From NCBI GenBank assembly GCA_022813625.1, contig JAKLMB010000009.1, forward strand, positions 620,001 to 684,000: 64,000 nt of DNA. The letters run 5' to 3'. The DNA is from Aaosphaeria pasadenensis (taxonomy: Eukaryota > Ascomycota > Dothideomycetes > Pleosporales). The notes beneath the pieces are model-generated. The model made no database searches. It was not told the DNA's origin and saw only the letters and a program-made list of their open reading frames with translations. Positions 1 to 12,112 of this stretch are shown here, in pieces. Both the position numbers and the translations under genes were made by a program. The first letter of the stretch is position 1. Each line of letters starts with the position of its first letter.

Positions 1-1109
1 GGGCTCAGTCTCTTGATAACACGCATCGGCTTCAAAACGGACTGCTACTCTCAAAGGCCCCATCTCATATCGAATAACTCGATAATGGCTTGTCGCATCT
101 TCGAGCCCCTTTTCAGGTTGAGTGAAGTGGCTTTCAAAGTTATAACCGTGACTGACTCCGTTCGCCTTTTGCCAAAATCTGTCCGCTTTCTTGACAAGGA
201 TCAGGGTGTTATTGATCTTATGCAGATCTATTCGGAATGGTCCTATCGACTTTCCCTGCACAAATTCCAGCAGAGTCCGAAAATTGTTACGATCCGCTAA
301 GATATCCAAATCATCGAATTTGACATTTGGATTCATGCTACTTAGTGCACAAAACATGGGAGCGTAAGGATATTTCGGCTGGCGTGCGTGGTTGTGGTCC
401 ACGAAATGATAGCCATTGTCTTTCGGGACCGTATAGGGTAGCGACGGCGGTGTCCACAGTGGCGGAGTCCCAGGAACGAAGATAGCATTGGTGCCATCAT
501 TAGTCTGTTGCCAGTTGTAACAGCAGAGAAGTTCGGGTGGTTGTAGCCATGTGACACTCGTGGCGATCGGCAGAATTGAGGCGGAGGGTATGGTGTGTAG
601 TATGTCACCGGTGAATCTCATCAGCCCTGCTAACTCCCTCTTTCTCTTGAGCGCCTTCTTTCCCTCCATCGCAGATGTTGTTTTAGCCAATCTGGCTGGA
701 CTGGCTTCGCCAGCCTGAAGCAAAGTATCGGTCCTCTTTTCTTCTTCTCTCTGGTGTGTGGCAAGTTCGATCTCACTAGTCCCACCATCCTCTTCCGAGG
801 AGGAATTACAATCCACATCAGAAGAGCCTAGTTCCGAACCAATGTCAAGTACTTCTGCAGGTTCACTCCGCTGCCTATGAGCAATCGGTGTTTGCGTTTC
901 CACTGCTGCTGCAAAAAGAGCAAAAGCATCCTTGCCATCATTCCCGGATCCCGATGGAGGATTTGCAACAGTGTTCAAGCCCGCAGCCGAGTTTCTTAAC
1001 ATGGATTCCATTCGGTGCAGGAAACCTTCAATCAAATTAAGACATCTCAGGAACCCAGATGGCAACAAATGTACTTACCATTTGACGCTTCGTCATTATC
1101 ACCCGACAT
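1..1109 (-). CDS. conserved fungal protein of the family loosely annotated 'geranylgeranyl pyrophosphate synthetase' (partial)
   Basis: Two exons on the minus strand: 1109-1079 (start MSGDNDEASN) and 1025 down to the left edge, joined over a 53-base intron with a GTAAGT donor. The reading frame stays open for over 1 kb on the second exon and runs off the window, so the C-terminus is missing. The first 190 residues are polar and probably disordered. A folded part follows with a proline-rich stretch (FVPGTPPLWTPPSLP), YPYAPMFCALSSMNP, a conserved FRTLLEFV block and MGPLRVAVRFEADAC. This last pattern recurs in a family found across ascomycetes that databases often name geranylgeranyl pyrophosphate synthetase. 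I see none of the DDxxD motifs of a prenyl synthase, so that name is probably wrong. The biochemical role is unknown. The gene is surely real; the family assignment is from memory of the motif. Confidence 0.72.
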
Positions 1110-1824
1110 GTCGATGGATGGCGCCTTCGAATGATTGATGATCTGAGCCCCGGGTGGAAAACTTGAATTGAGACCCTCACTAATCAGATCTTGAGACAAT
1201 TTGAATCAACAAGGGAAAGGCTTTCCGTGCTTAATCTTGCTCGAAGCCCCAAAGTCGGTTTGACTCTCAGAGCCAGGCTCCTGGTTGTGCAGGTGTGGCT
1301 AATAGGTAGCGCACTGTCAAGTGAAATCCTAAATCGAAACGATTAGGGAAGTAATAGCGCTGACACGCTCTGGGATCGTACAAAACCTGTGAATACTAGC
1401 GAACGCTAGCTTCCACTCTGATTGCTAAACACCAATCCAATGAAGCTGAACCAAGAAAACACTGCGGGTGAGTTTGTGAGGTGTCGGGTAGAAAGAGTCG
1501 CGTTGATCGTGAGAGTTAAGAAGATGAAAACAGTGCTAATCCCAACTAAGTTTAGCCGTATTTTGTCCTCTCAGATTTCACGATGCAAGCTGGCAAGTAA
1601 AGGTAAAGCTACGCGGTAATTCTGCTGTTCGATCTGTTCATCATCCAATCCTAGATTGAGATGGATTTTAGAATCTTGGGAAATACATTCATTTTGTCGA
1701 GTATGATGATCAAAATTGTAATTTATATTCGCAAATCTACCATTTACATTCTTTATACATGCCCACTTTGCTGCTCGACTTGCAGCAGTCCCAATGTAAT
1801 GACGCTCGCGACGTTCGATATCAA
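1110..1824. other. intergenic, 5' region of the left-edge gene and 3' region of the regulator gene
   Basis: No credible coding sequence is visible on either strand; the open frames are short and have no exon-like continuity. AT content rises near 1650-1750, just downstream of the regulator stop codon at 1825, consistent with a 3' untranslated end. Confidence 0.6.
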
Positions 1825-4454
1825 TTAGTAACTGAACTGGCTAGTCAAAAGATTGTAGACATCATTCGCACTTTCACTACCGAAAGCCTCGTAAATGAGG
1901 CTATCGTTCATGATCATCATGTCGTTTCCGGAAAAACCCCCATACTCTGTTTCGGTAGCTCGTTCATTTCCCCCTTGCGCATTGTTTTGGACGCCATAGC
2001 CGTTGCCCCACCCGCTAAAACCGTTCATGTCGACATTGGAAGGCATATTTGGATCGGCTATTGATGCAAATTGTCCGGGGGTTTCTGATGTGGGGAACGT
2101 GGAGGCGGTTGACGTTGCTCGAGCCCGCCTGCTTTCAACCCGAGTTGATGCAGTAAAGCCATTCGAAGTTTGCAAGTCTGAAAGTGGATCTTGATTTAGT
2201 CCAAGTGGGGGGCCACGTGCTTGGGCTTGTCGGCTCTTCTCAAGCATCTTCTCAAGGCCAGCCGCAATGTGATACAATAGGTGGCGATCGCTTGTTACTG
2301 TGCCTTTGAGGAGTAATATCATTCTCTCCAATAAATTAGTGACATATTTTGTTTCCACGTTAAGTCCGATGATCATGTTCCAATTCGTGGTCACTTTCAT
2401 CAGGAACACGGACGCAAAAGCAATCATCGTATGGACGTAGAGGGGTGTTCCTACAAGAGCTCGTCTCATATCTTCCTCCTCCAGAACAAATGTCAGGATA
2501 CTCGCTGCGGAGCTGATGGCAGTATTTGCGAACTCTTTGCGCTCCGTGCTAAGACCGTGGTTGGTGGGTGACATAGTTCCAGTGGCAATGGAGGCTTCTC
2601 GCGAGCTATAATTATGGAAGATCGATGGCTGAGGTTGCACTGCAGCGGAATTGGCTGATTGAGTATGGGACAATGTGATACCACGAATGGCAAAAGAATT
2701 GATTTGCAGCTTCGCAAAGTAAGAGTAAAGAATGATTCCCTTCGGCGGAAATGTACCAATGAATGTGTTATTGACTGAAATATTAGCGATATTTCATTTT
2801 ATCAAGGAGAATCAACCTACCTTGTCTTGCATGCCACTTCATCCGCCAGCGATCTATCTCTACATTGAAATTTCGCATGTCCACGAAGTCAGCTTCAGAT
2901 AACAACGCGCCGCTCGGGTCGTCTTGTGGCAGTCTTCGGTTTCCAAAACGATCCTGCATCCTCGTCATGATTTGCATCAAGGCTACCTGACTTAGTATCC
3001 GGTAGTCGAGTGCGTTCGCGAGAGGTGATTGTAGATATCTCTCATGCTCCCTGATCTGAACGCTTTCGGCAATCATGGGTGGACGACCGTAGGCAATACT
3101 AAAGTGGTGATCACAAACATACAGCATGTACCAAAGCCTGGCTCTTATGAAATGCTCGGGATCACCTTCAAGTGCTTTGAAGAAGGAATGGTGGATATTT
3201 AATTCCGTTGCGATGCGTATTGCATGTCCGGAAAGTTTCCAACTCACTACAGGCCATTATCAGTGGTACACAAAGAGCCAGTTTCGCCAATACTTACCAT
3301 CTGACAGCCAGAAAGCGGCAATGCACAACGCCCTAACATCATCAATAGAGTGATATCTTGAAAACATGCTGCTCGATATCAGACCCAGAAATTCTTTATA
3401 GCACTTGTCAAAAGTCTCGGCGCTAGTGGGGATGTGAAGTGCAGTGACCGTAAGAATCGTGGCTGTCAGCATCTCGCTGCTTCTTCTTACTGAATCCAGG
3501 CTTCCGTGAAGCTGTTCCAGACCTACCCAAAGGTAGTGGTTCAGGCTCGTATGGAAAATCGCATACAATTCCTCAGCTTCATGTTCACCAATAACTCCTC
3601 TCGTTATGAAATCGTCTAGCTCTTCGGATGAGCGATTTGCGGGTCTAACAGTTTTGGCACGATTCGACCGGATATTACGGAGTCGAGTTACTTCATACAG
3701 AGAACCCATGGGCTCTTCGAGCCGTACGGCAGCTTGACGATCATTTTCATCGTTACTAGTTTCGGGCTCCGCTGAATTTTCGCGCGTCATGGCCATGTGT
3801 GTATTTTCGCCCTGCCTTGAGTGGATCAAATCCGAGTTAATGCTTCTGTTCAAGTCGGAACCAGGAGTAGTCATTGGATTGGCTGCCGGAGTAGGCGTAT
3901 GCGCTTGGAGCATGTTCTGTTGCCGAAGAAGAGCTTGAAGGGTGGACTGTATGGCTTGTATTTCATTGTGCATAGTATCGATCTTTTGCCTGTTGATGAT
4001 CAGTTCACCATCGAATTGTTCCTCAGAATGGACGTGTGTACTCATATCGATTCTCCACCTCTGCAAGTGAGGAATTTGGGACATATTTCATCACGCATTC
4101 GATCTTTCTTCTTTGACAATTTCGACATTTCCGTTCTCCGGGCATTGCCTCACACTTCATCTTTTGCCGCTTGCATTCCTGACCTTGTTTTGGTCAGTTT
4201 GAATCGAGATCTCATTCACCCAAGCTATACTCACAGGCTCTTGGTTTTCTGCCGGGTCCTCCAACGCCACCCTCACGCCCCGACTTCTTTACATTATGTG
4301 AGACCTCAGGGACAGGGTTTGTATCTCTGTGTGAATCACGTTCCTTTGTCAAGTCCTCTGGCTCGGTGGTCCTCGTTGCTTCTGGGCTAGTCTCGGATGG
4401 ACCTTGGGTCACGTGCGCCTTTGAATGCTCCGCACTTTGACCTGGTGTCTCCAT
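1825..4454 (-). CDS. Zn2Cys6 transcription factor, PrtT/Leu3/War1-like, with fungal-specific MHR domain
   Basis: Exons, minus strand: 4454-4235, 4183-3298 (with a further small intron, see below), 3246-2821 and 2774-1825. The product is about 800-815 residues. Splicing exon 1 to exon 2 rebuilds a complete binuclear zinc cluster starting near residue 73: ACQECKRQKMKC, then CRNCQRRKIEC. The central part (FLGLISSSMFSRYHS, then AFWLSD joined over an intron to VSWKLSGHA, then YVCDHHFSIAYGRPP) is the middle-homology domain typical of the PrtT-like group. That group controls secreted proteases or leucine and weak-acid responses. The C-terminal 300 residues are polar with a likely acidic activation end. 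Just after the zinc cluster the frame must shift by one. A 73-base intron (4094-4022) or a 37-base one (4058-4022) both restore it; I cannot choose. Nuclear regulator; target genes unknown, the neighbouring transporter group being one candidate. Confidence 0.85.
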
Positions 4455-5427
4455 CCTTTAGAATCTGGGGTTGATGTAGTGTTTTCATTGTCGGTCAAAA
4501 AACCGGGGGTCTGCAGGCTGGGATAATAATATGTGATGGGCAATGATGCATCATAGGCATTCCGGGAAATCGGCGGGAAATCACTCAAGTTGCATGGAAA
4601 GGTGGGGTCCGGTCCGATGATGACCTGATGGTTCGTGGTTCGGATGAAGAACCGAGGTTACATTATTAAAGGCGTCCCAGATCAATTGGAAAAGGCTTGC
4701 AATTAGGCTGACCATCTACAAGTACCACGTCCGGCTGGTGGTCGGCTTTTCAGGACTTTGGTCTCAATGTTGAAGAGGATGGGTTTCGACATCCAGGCGC
4801 TACAATGTGTGGCTTCGAGCAGCCTTGTATCACCAAAGAGCAGACACTAGAATAATAATAAGATAACAATAAGAAGGACCTCTTAACTATCCAATAAGAA
4901 CCTCCTCATGGCCCTTGTTCTCTCATCAATCCATCTGCAAGGCAAACACATCAATGTGTTGCTGGAGATTTGCTCGTAGCTTTTATTGGGCTGTCGGATC
5001 GTAGCCTCGTCCAGGTTACTAAAAATTCACATCCGCTTAGTGGCTGCACCGAAATGCATGGCTTTAAAATCGCCCAGGATGTTTATGCACAACTAAAATA
5101 ATCCCGAAACGTGAAACACGCTCTCCCATGGAAAAGAAAAGCATATACGACCCAAAGAACCATGGAAACTTCACTGCAATCCATAGTTTTTCAGACAAAT
5201 TACTGAGTTGAGTAAACGTTTGGCCGCTGCCGAGATTGGCCCACATCGAATTTGTTCGGCTCAAAGAATTAGGGGTAGCGTTCCACCGCAAAGTCATAAA
5301 AGAAGTGGACTCTGAATCGCACGTATAGCGCGCCACAATATTTACGATGGTCCACTATCGAGCATCCCGTCTCAATTACATGTACGTTTGCCTGTTACGA
5401 TGGAGTTTCCACCAAAGGTTTCCACCT
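4455..5427. other. intergenic between regulator start and MFS transporter stop
   Basis: This holds the promoter of the zinc-cluster regulator (transcribed leftward) and the 3' end of the transporter gene. An A/T-rich purine tract of ATAATAAGATAAC type lies near 4853-4875. I see no coding exon. Confidence 0.55.
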
Positions 5428-7128
5428 CTAGATATCATATCTGTAGTGAACAGCAGGGGCACCAACTCTTTCGAATCCCGTTGTCTGGGCTTTCTCGTCA
5501 TGGCCATCCTCAACTGCGTACCCAGCAGCGTTCAAGTCGTCGATGTTCTTGTTCTCCCGTCTGAGGCAGAAGGAGAGTGCCACGGCAGAGACTAGCGTAA
5601 CCACCGACAGCGCGAGATTCACGCTCCATGCCATCGTGTATCGCGGTCCGTCGCTCTTGGGGTACAGATAAGGCGTCCAGACCAATGCAGTGTTACCGAG
5701 AGCGTTGTTCATGGCCAGCGCGATAGCTCTCTTCTTTTGTGGTCTAGCAGCGATATTCGCCATCCAAGCGTTCGATACCTGGAAGCAGCCGTATGTGCCA
5801 GGCAACATCAAATAGAGAGCAAAGAATCTGGCTGCATGGTTCGTAGTGGCTATTGTGATTACAATGCCAACAATGCAAGCAATAGATGGGTATATGATAT
5901 GAGGGCTTCGCATGGAGGTTCGGTCGCTATACCAGGTGTTGAATAGACAGAATATCGCGGTGAGGATGTATGGTGGAGCGGTGAGAAGAAGTGTTTCGAT
6001 GGTACCAAAACCAAACTCTTTCACGAGGGTTGGCAAGAAATTGGTGAGAGATGCGACGGCTTGAACGGACATCTATGAAAGTGTATTAGTATTGATCAGT
6101 GAACGGACTGTAGAAATCGATCATACCTGTCCCAGAATGCAAAGCCAAACGCGGTAGTCCTTAGCAGCCAGCTTCAGTGACTGAAAGACGCTAATATCCT
6201 CTTCTTCCTCACCGGCATCTTCAACGAGGCGAACAACCCCCAATGCTTTCTCTTCCTCCGACAGCCATTTTGTCGTTGCAGGCCAGTCCGGAATGATGAA
6301 AGCCGTGGCGAAAGCGAAGACAACGGTGGCAATTCCTTCAATGATGAACAACCAACGCCAGGAGGGCCATTTGTTGTTCTTGAAAGCAGCTGCAATTCCA
6401 GCAGCAAACAGGCCACCAAATGCACCGCTCAACATCGCTCCGCAGAAGAATATTCCCAATCTCATTCCGAGCTCCTTGCGCGTATACCAGCCACTGAAGA
6501 GGAATGCAACACCGGCGAAGAAAGGGGCCCTAGAAGTTGTCAGAGAAGCCTCACAGCACTGTAGTCGGTTTATATGACATACTCCGTAATTCCCAAGAAG
6601 AATCGACAGGCTGCAATACCAGCGAAGCTGTTGACTGCACCTGAACAGCCACTAACCACACCCCAGGCAATCATCACTGCAGAGAGATACCAGCTTGGTC
6701 GGACAAGGCCTAGAGCCATGTTCGAGGGCACTTGCATCAGAATGTAGCCGATGAAGGTCACAGAAAGAACCACGTTGTATTGCGAGCCGACAAGTCCAAT
6801 GTCTTCCTCAAGCCCTTGGATGCGAGCCTGCGGAAGTGCATTTCGATCGATGTAGTTCATGACATACATGACGATCTAATCATATTAATGTTAAATGAAG
6901 AAGCGCTCTCCAAGAAGAGGGGGAACAACATACCAGAATAGGGAGAAGGTGAACGTCGATCTTTCTCAGAAATTTCTTCTCCTTTTCTGCCCGCTCTTCT
7001 GGCGACCATGATGCAATTTTCCGCTGCCATTCTTCGGCTGTCGTTGGCGTGATGTCGCTCTGGCCCTCGATCTTCTCAGTTGCCATCATCTTGGTCGACT
7101 GAGGTTGCGCGTCGACGGTGACCGACAT
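5428..7128 (-). CDS. MFS transporter, anion:cation symporter / allantoate permease (Dal5) type
   Basis: Exons, minus strand: 7128-6934, 6875-6583, 6529-6127 and 6072-5428, giving 511 residues. All borders are GT-AG and in phase. The N-terminus is cytosolic and charged (EERAEKEKKFLRKIDVHLLP), a hallmark just before helix 1 in this family, followed by MYVMNYIDRNAL. About 12 hydrophobic helices can be traced, with a central acidic loop (EDAGEEEEDIS) between the two halves. Dal5-type carriers import carboxylates such as allantoate, ureidosuccinate, nicotinate or sugar acids by proton symport at the plasma membrane. The substrate here is unknown. It is divergent from the SAF-domain dehydrogenase with 638 bases between start codons, which suggests shared control. 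A TATA-like TATAAAA lies on the minus strand at 7245-7251. Confidence 0.9.
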
Positions 7129-7766
7129 TGTAAGAAGGTGTAACGAATTCACAACCACACTGTGATGGTTTCAACAATGAAAGTAAATTGTGGGGGTTTC
7201 TCTCTGATGTCTGAAGATGGGTCGATGAATGTATCAACGAAGGGTTTTATACAAACATCGATGAGCTAGTCAATTCCAAGCGTCCGGGAATGCGGAGAGA
7301 TTCTCCAGATCTCCTATTGACTTGACTCCGGTATTCTGGGGTCACCGTTCATTGTTGAAAACATCAAAGTCCTCCGAAAAGCCGATCGTGTGAGCTGACA
7401 GTGGTGGCTTGGGATGTTCTCCGATGATCTGAGCCGTGGCGGCATAGCAGGATTCCTTCACCCAGGTTTCCCCAGACTAACCCTTTTCATATTATGCATA
7501 CTGTCACAAGTTGCCATATAACACACATAGTCGCGTGCTTGACAGAAATTGTGGAGTATGTTTGAATCGTGCTAAAGTGGAGTCCCCCGCCTTGGATGAT
7601 GAGTATGCGGAGGTGGTCACCGGGAAATCGGGAAATCGGAAAACTCAATGGAAATAAATATCTGCGGCATGATCCATTGGATTTCATTACTTGCAAAGCA
7701 TTCAACTTCATCATTCTTGATTCATAATCTTTTCTGGATAATTTGTGCAAAAGTCCTACGATCAAA
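7129..7766. promoter_or_regulatory. shared divergent promoter region of MFS transporter and SAF-domain dehydrogenase
   Basis: The 638 bases lie between the two start codons and contain no coding exon. A minus-strand TATAAAA at 7245-7251 sits about 120 bases upstream of the transporter start. The layout alone suggests co-expression; no known operator was recognised. Confidence 0.55.
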
Positions 7767-9250
7767 ATGACATCTCTCTCGACCAAACTTGCTGCCCTTG
7801 AGGCTAGTGGCAAGCCTATCCAGGTGGGTATCATCGGAGCTGGGAAATTCGGATCAATGTAGTAAGTTTGGTTTGAGTTCCCTATTGGTAAAAATTCTAT
7901 AGCTAATTTGGCTAAAATAGCATTTCTCAATCACATCGAACAGTTGGAGTTCGCCTTGCAGCCATTGCCGACCTCTCCCCTGAACGTGCGCTCAACTCCC
8001 TCAAGCGTACTGGATTCCCCGAAGACAAGTATGACACCACAGCTTCGTTATCTCTCGAGGAGGGCCTCAAGCAAGGCAAGACTGTCATCACCACCGACTC
8101 TGCTGCCATGATCGCGACACCAGGCATCGACGTCATTCTCGAGGTTACGGGCAACCCAGCTGCTGGTGTTCGCCACGTGCTTCTGTGCTGCGAACACAAG
8201 AAGCATATCGTCATGGTCAATGTTGAGGCCGATGTTCTTGCAGGTCCCCTCCTTACCCGAAAGGCGAAGGATGCGGGCATCATCTACTCCATGGCATATG
8301 GAGACCAGCCCGCCCTCATTGCCGAGCAAGTCGACTGGGCAAGAGCTGCAGGCTTCGACGTTGTGTGCGCTGGAAAAGGAACGAAGCATTTGCCACAATA
8401 TCACAGCTCAACTCCAGACACCGTTTGGAACTACTATGGTTTCACGGAGGAGCAGTTAGCCAGCGGTGACTTCAACCCTCAAATGTTCAACTCTTTCCTC
8501 GATGGAACAAAGTCAGCCCTCGAAATGGCTGCTGTTGCTAACGGCTGCGACTTGTCTCCTCCTTCCGATGGGCTCGCATTCCCACCTTGCGGTACTCACG
8601 ATCTTCCCGAGGTCTTGAAGCCTGCCAGCGACGGCGGTCAGCTTCAGAAGAAGGGCACTGTCGAAGTTGTCTCATGTTTGGAGAAGGATGGCCGTTGGGT
8701 GCACAATGATCTACGATGGGGTGTTTATGTCGTCATTGAAGCTCCCGGTCCATATCAGAAGGACTGCTTCAAGCAGTACGGCCTCAAGACTGATTCTACG
8801 GGCAAGTACGCTGCTCAATACAAGCCTTACCACTTGATTGGACTCGAGCTTGGCATTTCAATCGCCAGCATCATGGTTCGCGGCGAGCCTACTGGACAGT
8901 GCAAGACTTGGTCTGGTGATGTTGTCGCAACAGCGAAGCGCGATCTTAAGGCTGGCGAGAAGCTGGATGGCGAGGGTGGTTTCATGGTTTATGGCAAGTT
9001 GATGACATCCGAGGATTCGCTCGCTATTGAGGGTCTCCCTATTGGTCTTGCTCATGGTATTGTTCTCAAGAGGGACGTCAAGAAGGGACAAGGCCTCTCT
9101 TGGGCAGATGTCGAGTACAGCGAGAAGTCTCAGGCTGTTGCCGTGCGAAGGGAGATGGAGGCAATCTACCGAAAAGAGTTCCAAGCAGCTGGTCGTATCC
9201 CTTCTACTACTAAGACAAATTCGGTCAATAGGGTCAACGGTGTGCACTAA
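7767..9250 (+). CDS. SAF-domain NAD(P)-dependent dehydrogenase, homoserine-dehydrogenase-like (COG4091 type)
   Basis: Two exons, 7767-7861 and 7921-9250, give 474 residues. The ATG at 7767 opens MTSLSTKLAALEASGKP, followed by a dinucleotide-binding loop VGIIGAGKFGSM. The intron falls immediately after this loop. Splicing gives GSMYISQSHRTVGV and keeps the frame. The middle carries EVTGNPAAGVRH and VNVEADVLAGP, as in the NAD-binding and homoserine-dehydrogenase-like catalytic folds. The C-terminal 120 residues (AKRDLKAGEKLDGEGG, LKRDVKKGQGLSWADV) match the SAF domain, which in other proteins binds sugar acids or sialate. Bacterial members sit in sugar-acid or amino-acid catabolic operons, and a carbon-catabolic role is inferred. 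The next gene is an FAD oxidoreductase 536 bases downstream on the same strand. The substrate is not predictable. Confidence 0.88.
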
Positions 9251-9786
9251 ATGTACGTTATGAGATCTGATCAGCATTAGAAGGGCATCACGCAGGCGTT
9301 TGAGCATAGGAATAGCTTAGAGATGAAATGGATTGACACTTTCTAAATACAATCGTTCACACAGGAAGCAAAAGTGTCATCGATGCTTTAAGGCCTTGAC
9401 AACATGTATCTCGAGAAAGAGACTTGAAATGACGCAATAGCTCACCCGCGTAGCGATTACGACTCCCTGTTCCGGTTTCATTCCGATGCTACTTAATTAC
9501 TGCATCCTCTCGTTCCCATTAGTTGCCTAGTCCATTATAAATATGATGCATGTGTCTCCTATGTAACAATAGGACAGAGCCGTTGCACAGTCTACTCAAA
9601 CATCGCTGAATTCGTGGCTGAGTTGATCCCGATAGCCTGATTCAATTCCGAATCTGCCTGAGGTTCGGAATTCTTGCGAGCTCTTATCGATAACGCGCTA
9701 CTTAAAGATAACTGAGTACCCTCGACCAGGCTGTCACAATTTACAACGCACTTTGTTTGCTTCAGAACCCTTTGATCACAATAGGC
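9251..9786. other. intergenic, promoter of the FAD oxidoreductase gene
   Basis: This is the 3' end of the dehydrogenase gene and the upstream region of the next gene. A TATAAATA-like element lies at about 9535-9542, some 245 bases before the ATG at 9787. No coding exon is seen. Confidence 0.5.
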
Positions 9787-11391
9787 ATGGATTCTTCCAA
9801 GACGATTTATAGTGGTGCTTCAGGGGTCTCACGACCCGATACCTCTGCCGTTCTCAATGTTGAGGAGTATGCATCCTCACAGCCTGATCAAGGGCGAACA
9901 GGATATCCAAAGCCAAGCGGCCAATCATTGTCGTACTGGCTCCAGCAAGTACGCAGCGATCCGCTATTGAATCATCGCACGACCAAAGAACTTCCATATC
10001 ATGTCGATACAGTCGTCATCGGGTCCGGGGTAATTGCCTATTTATTCATCTATGCCGTTAGATCATACTGACTCATCTTCAAAGATCACTGGCACCTTGA
10101 CTACCAAACACCTCTTAGAGACTCGCCCAGACGAGAAAGTTCTTGTCCTTGAAGCTCGCGAATTTTGCTCTGGTGCAACAGGCCGCAATGCTGGACATTG
10201 CAAACCAGATCAGTTCCGTGGGTTTGGCAAATACGAGAAAGCACTCGGTGCAGAGCAGGCTCTCAAGATCTTGCAAAACGAACAGGATACCTGGGAAGCT
10301 TTGGTATCTTACGTTAAGGAAAACAACGTTGACTGCGACTTGTGGATCGGCGACACCCTCGATGTCCCGCTCGATGACGAGGTAGCGGATATTGCTCGAG
10401 ATGTCTTCGATCGCCTGCGAAAGGCCGGAGGCAAAGTTGACCATATCAAGGTAACCGACAACCCGGAAGAAGCTGCCCGTATAACACGTATAAAAGGTGC
10501 GAAAGCGTGTTATGCTTGGCCAGCATCAACGCTTCAGCCATGGAAATTAACAGCCCACGTTATGCGTTCGAACATTGAGAAGGGGGCGAATCTGCAGACA
10601 TACACCTGCGTACGAAAGGTTACAAACGGGGAGAATGGACAATGGATCATTCATACCGATCGTGGAAATGTTGCATGTAATCGAGTTGTGCATGCAACCA
10701 ATGCGTACAGCGCCGCTGTCGAACCATCATTGCGGGGCCTTATCACCCCGAAACCTCATATGTGCAACAAGGTCATTCCGCCGCGGGCATGGTCAGGAAC
10801 AAACGCCCTCCAAAACTCGTACGCCGTCTTATTACCGGACGGTGGGTTGTTTAGTATCAATCCTCGATCTGTCGGAGATGGAGCCATCATGTTCGGTGGA
10901 AGCAACCCCGGACAAAAGGAATTAGACGCCTGGGTTGAGAATCACCCTGAAAACTACACCAACGACGGTTTAGCGAGAATCGAATATGTGACTCAACATG
11001 TCCGCGATCTTGTCGAGCAAGAGTTTCCAGGATGGAGGGATGCTGAATTTGGACCCGGCGAGGGTTTCGACTATAGCTGGTCAGGAATTATCGGACTGAG
11101 TGCGGATGGCGTCCCTTTCGTTGGTGAACTGCCTGGTAAGCCCGGGCAATGGGTTTGCGCTGGTCACCATGGACAGTAAGTTCTTATCGTTCTATTAGTG
11201 TTTATCACTTTTGCTGACTTGATTTTTCTAGTGGCATGGCTCGCATTTTCACAGCGGCTCCAGGTCTCGTAAAGCTAATCAATGGCCAATCCTGGAGTGA
11301 GACTGGTTTGCCAGATGTATACCAACTCACAGAGCAGCGTATTAAACGCATCGAAGAGAAAACCACAGCGCCGAAGGTCGCAATTATATGA
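9787..11391 (+). CDS. FAD-dependent oxidoreductase, DAO superfamily (PF01266)
   Basis: Exons 9787-10029, 10085-11175 and 11232-11391 give 497 residues. The first intron interrupts the Rossmann loop: splicing joins VDTVVIGSG to ITGTLTTKHLLE, forming the GxGxxG FAD-binding motif near residues 79-84. This is followed by LVLEAREFCSGATGRNAGH, the conserved second FAD contact of glycine-oxidase and gamma-glutamylputrescine-oxidase-like enzymes. Near the C-terminus GFDYSWSGIIGLSADGVPFVG and WVCAGHHGHGMARIFTAAPG form the closing FAD site. Such enzymes oxidise an amine or amino acid with O2, producing H2O2. There is no obvious signal peptide and no clear C-terminal peroxisomal signal (ends KVAII). Its position suggests it shares a catabolic task with the upstream dehydrogenase and transporter; the substrate is unknown. 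Confidence 0.9.
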
Positions 11392-12112
11392 TGCTGCGCT
11401 GTAAGTCCTTATAGTACTATCATCTTTTGCATTCAATCTAGCGTCTTCGCAATGTCGCAGGGGTTTCATCTTCCGGTTTGCTTTTAGTTCAAATCGCGAT
11501 ATGCAAGACCATCCCATTTTTCTCGCACTGAAAGTTGAAATTCTGAGATTCTCGTGCAAAAGAGTACATTTTTCTGCCTCATAATTTATCTAAAATATTT
11601 ATGTTCAATATGAACATAGGTCGAAAGATCTCACAAGCACCTCGGATAAATAAACTCCTGATCCTCCCGTACTGAAACATACGCGTAGCATGCCCGCAGT
11701 TTGTTTTTCCGCTCTCCTCCAACCATGTGGAGAAGCTCGGGCCGAAACGACCAAGCAGAACAACCATTCCCCACCACTCGTTCGTTGATCTCCGCAACCT
11801 TCAGATCTAAGACGGTGTTTCAATTCCCACGTCCGCGGCCAAGGGAATCTGGGGTTTTAGCCTAGCACTTAAGTTGAAGGACCTTGAAAAGAAGTTGCAT
11901 GCCCCGGGATTTTTGTGGTGACTTTGTAACCGATTAGAATTGGAGTTCGTCTCAAACGCCATTCATCTACCCCTCAGGACCACACTTTCCATCCGAGATA
12001 GGACACAATCACAATACCTTGTATCCGCAAAACTGGTCACCTTCATAGAAAACCCTTGAACCTCTAAAATCCAGGACCACTCGTGACACACACACCCTAC
12101 ATACCCCTCACA
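11392..12112. other. intergenic between FAD oxidoreductase and D-glycerate kinase
   Basis: No coding exon was found. It holds the 3' end of the oxidoreductase gene and the promoter of the kinase gene. The last 60 bases before the kinase ATG are rich in CA and CCT, as is common in fungal 5' leaders. Confidence 0.5.
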
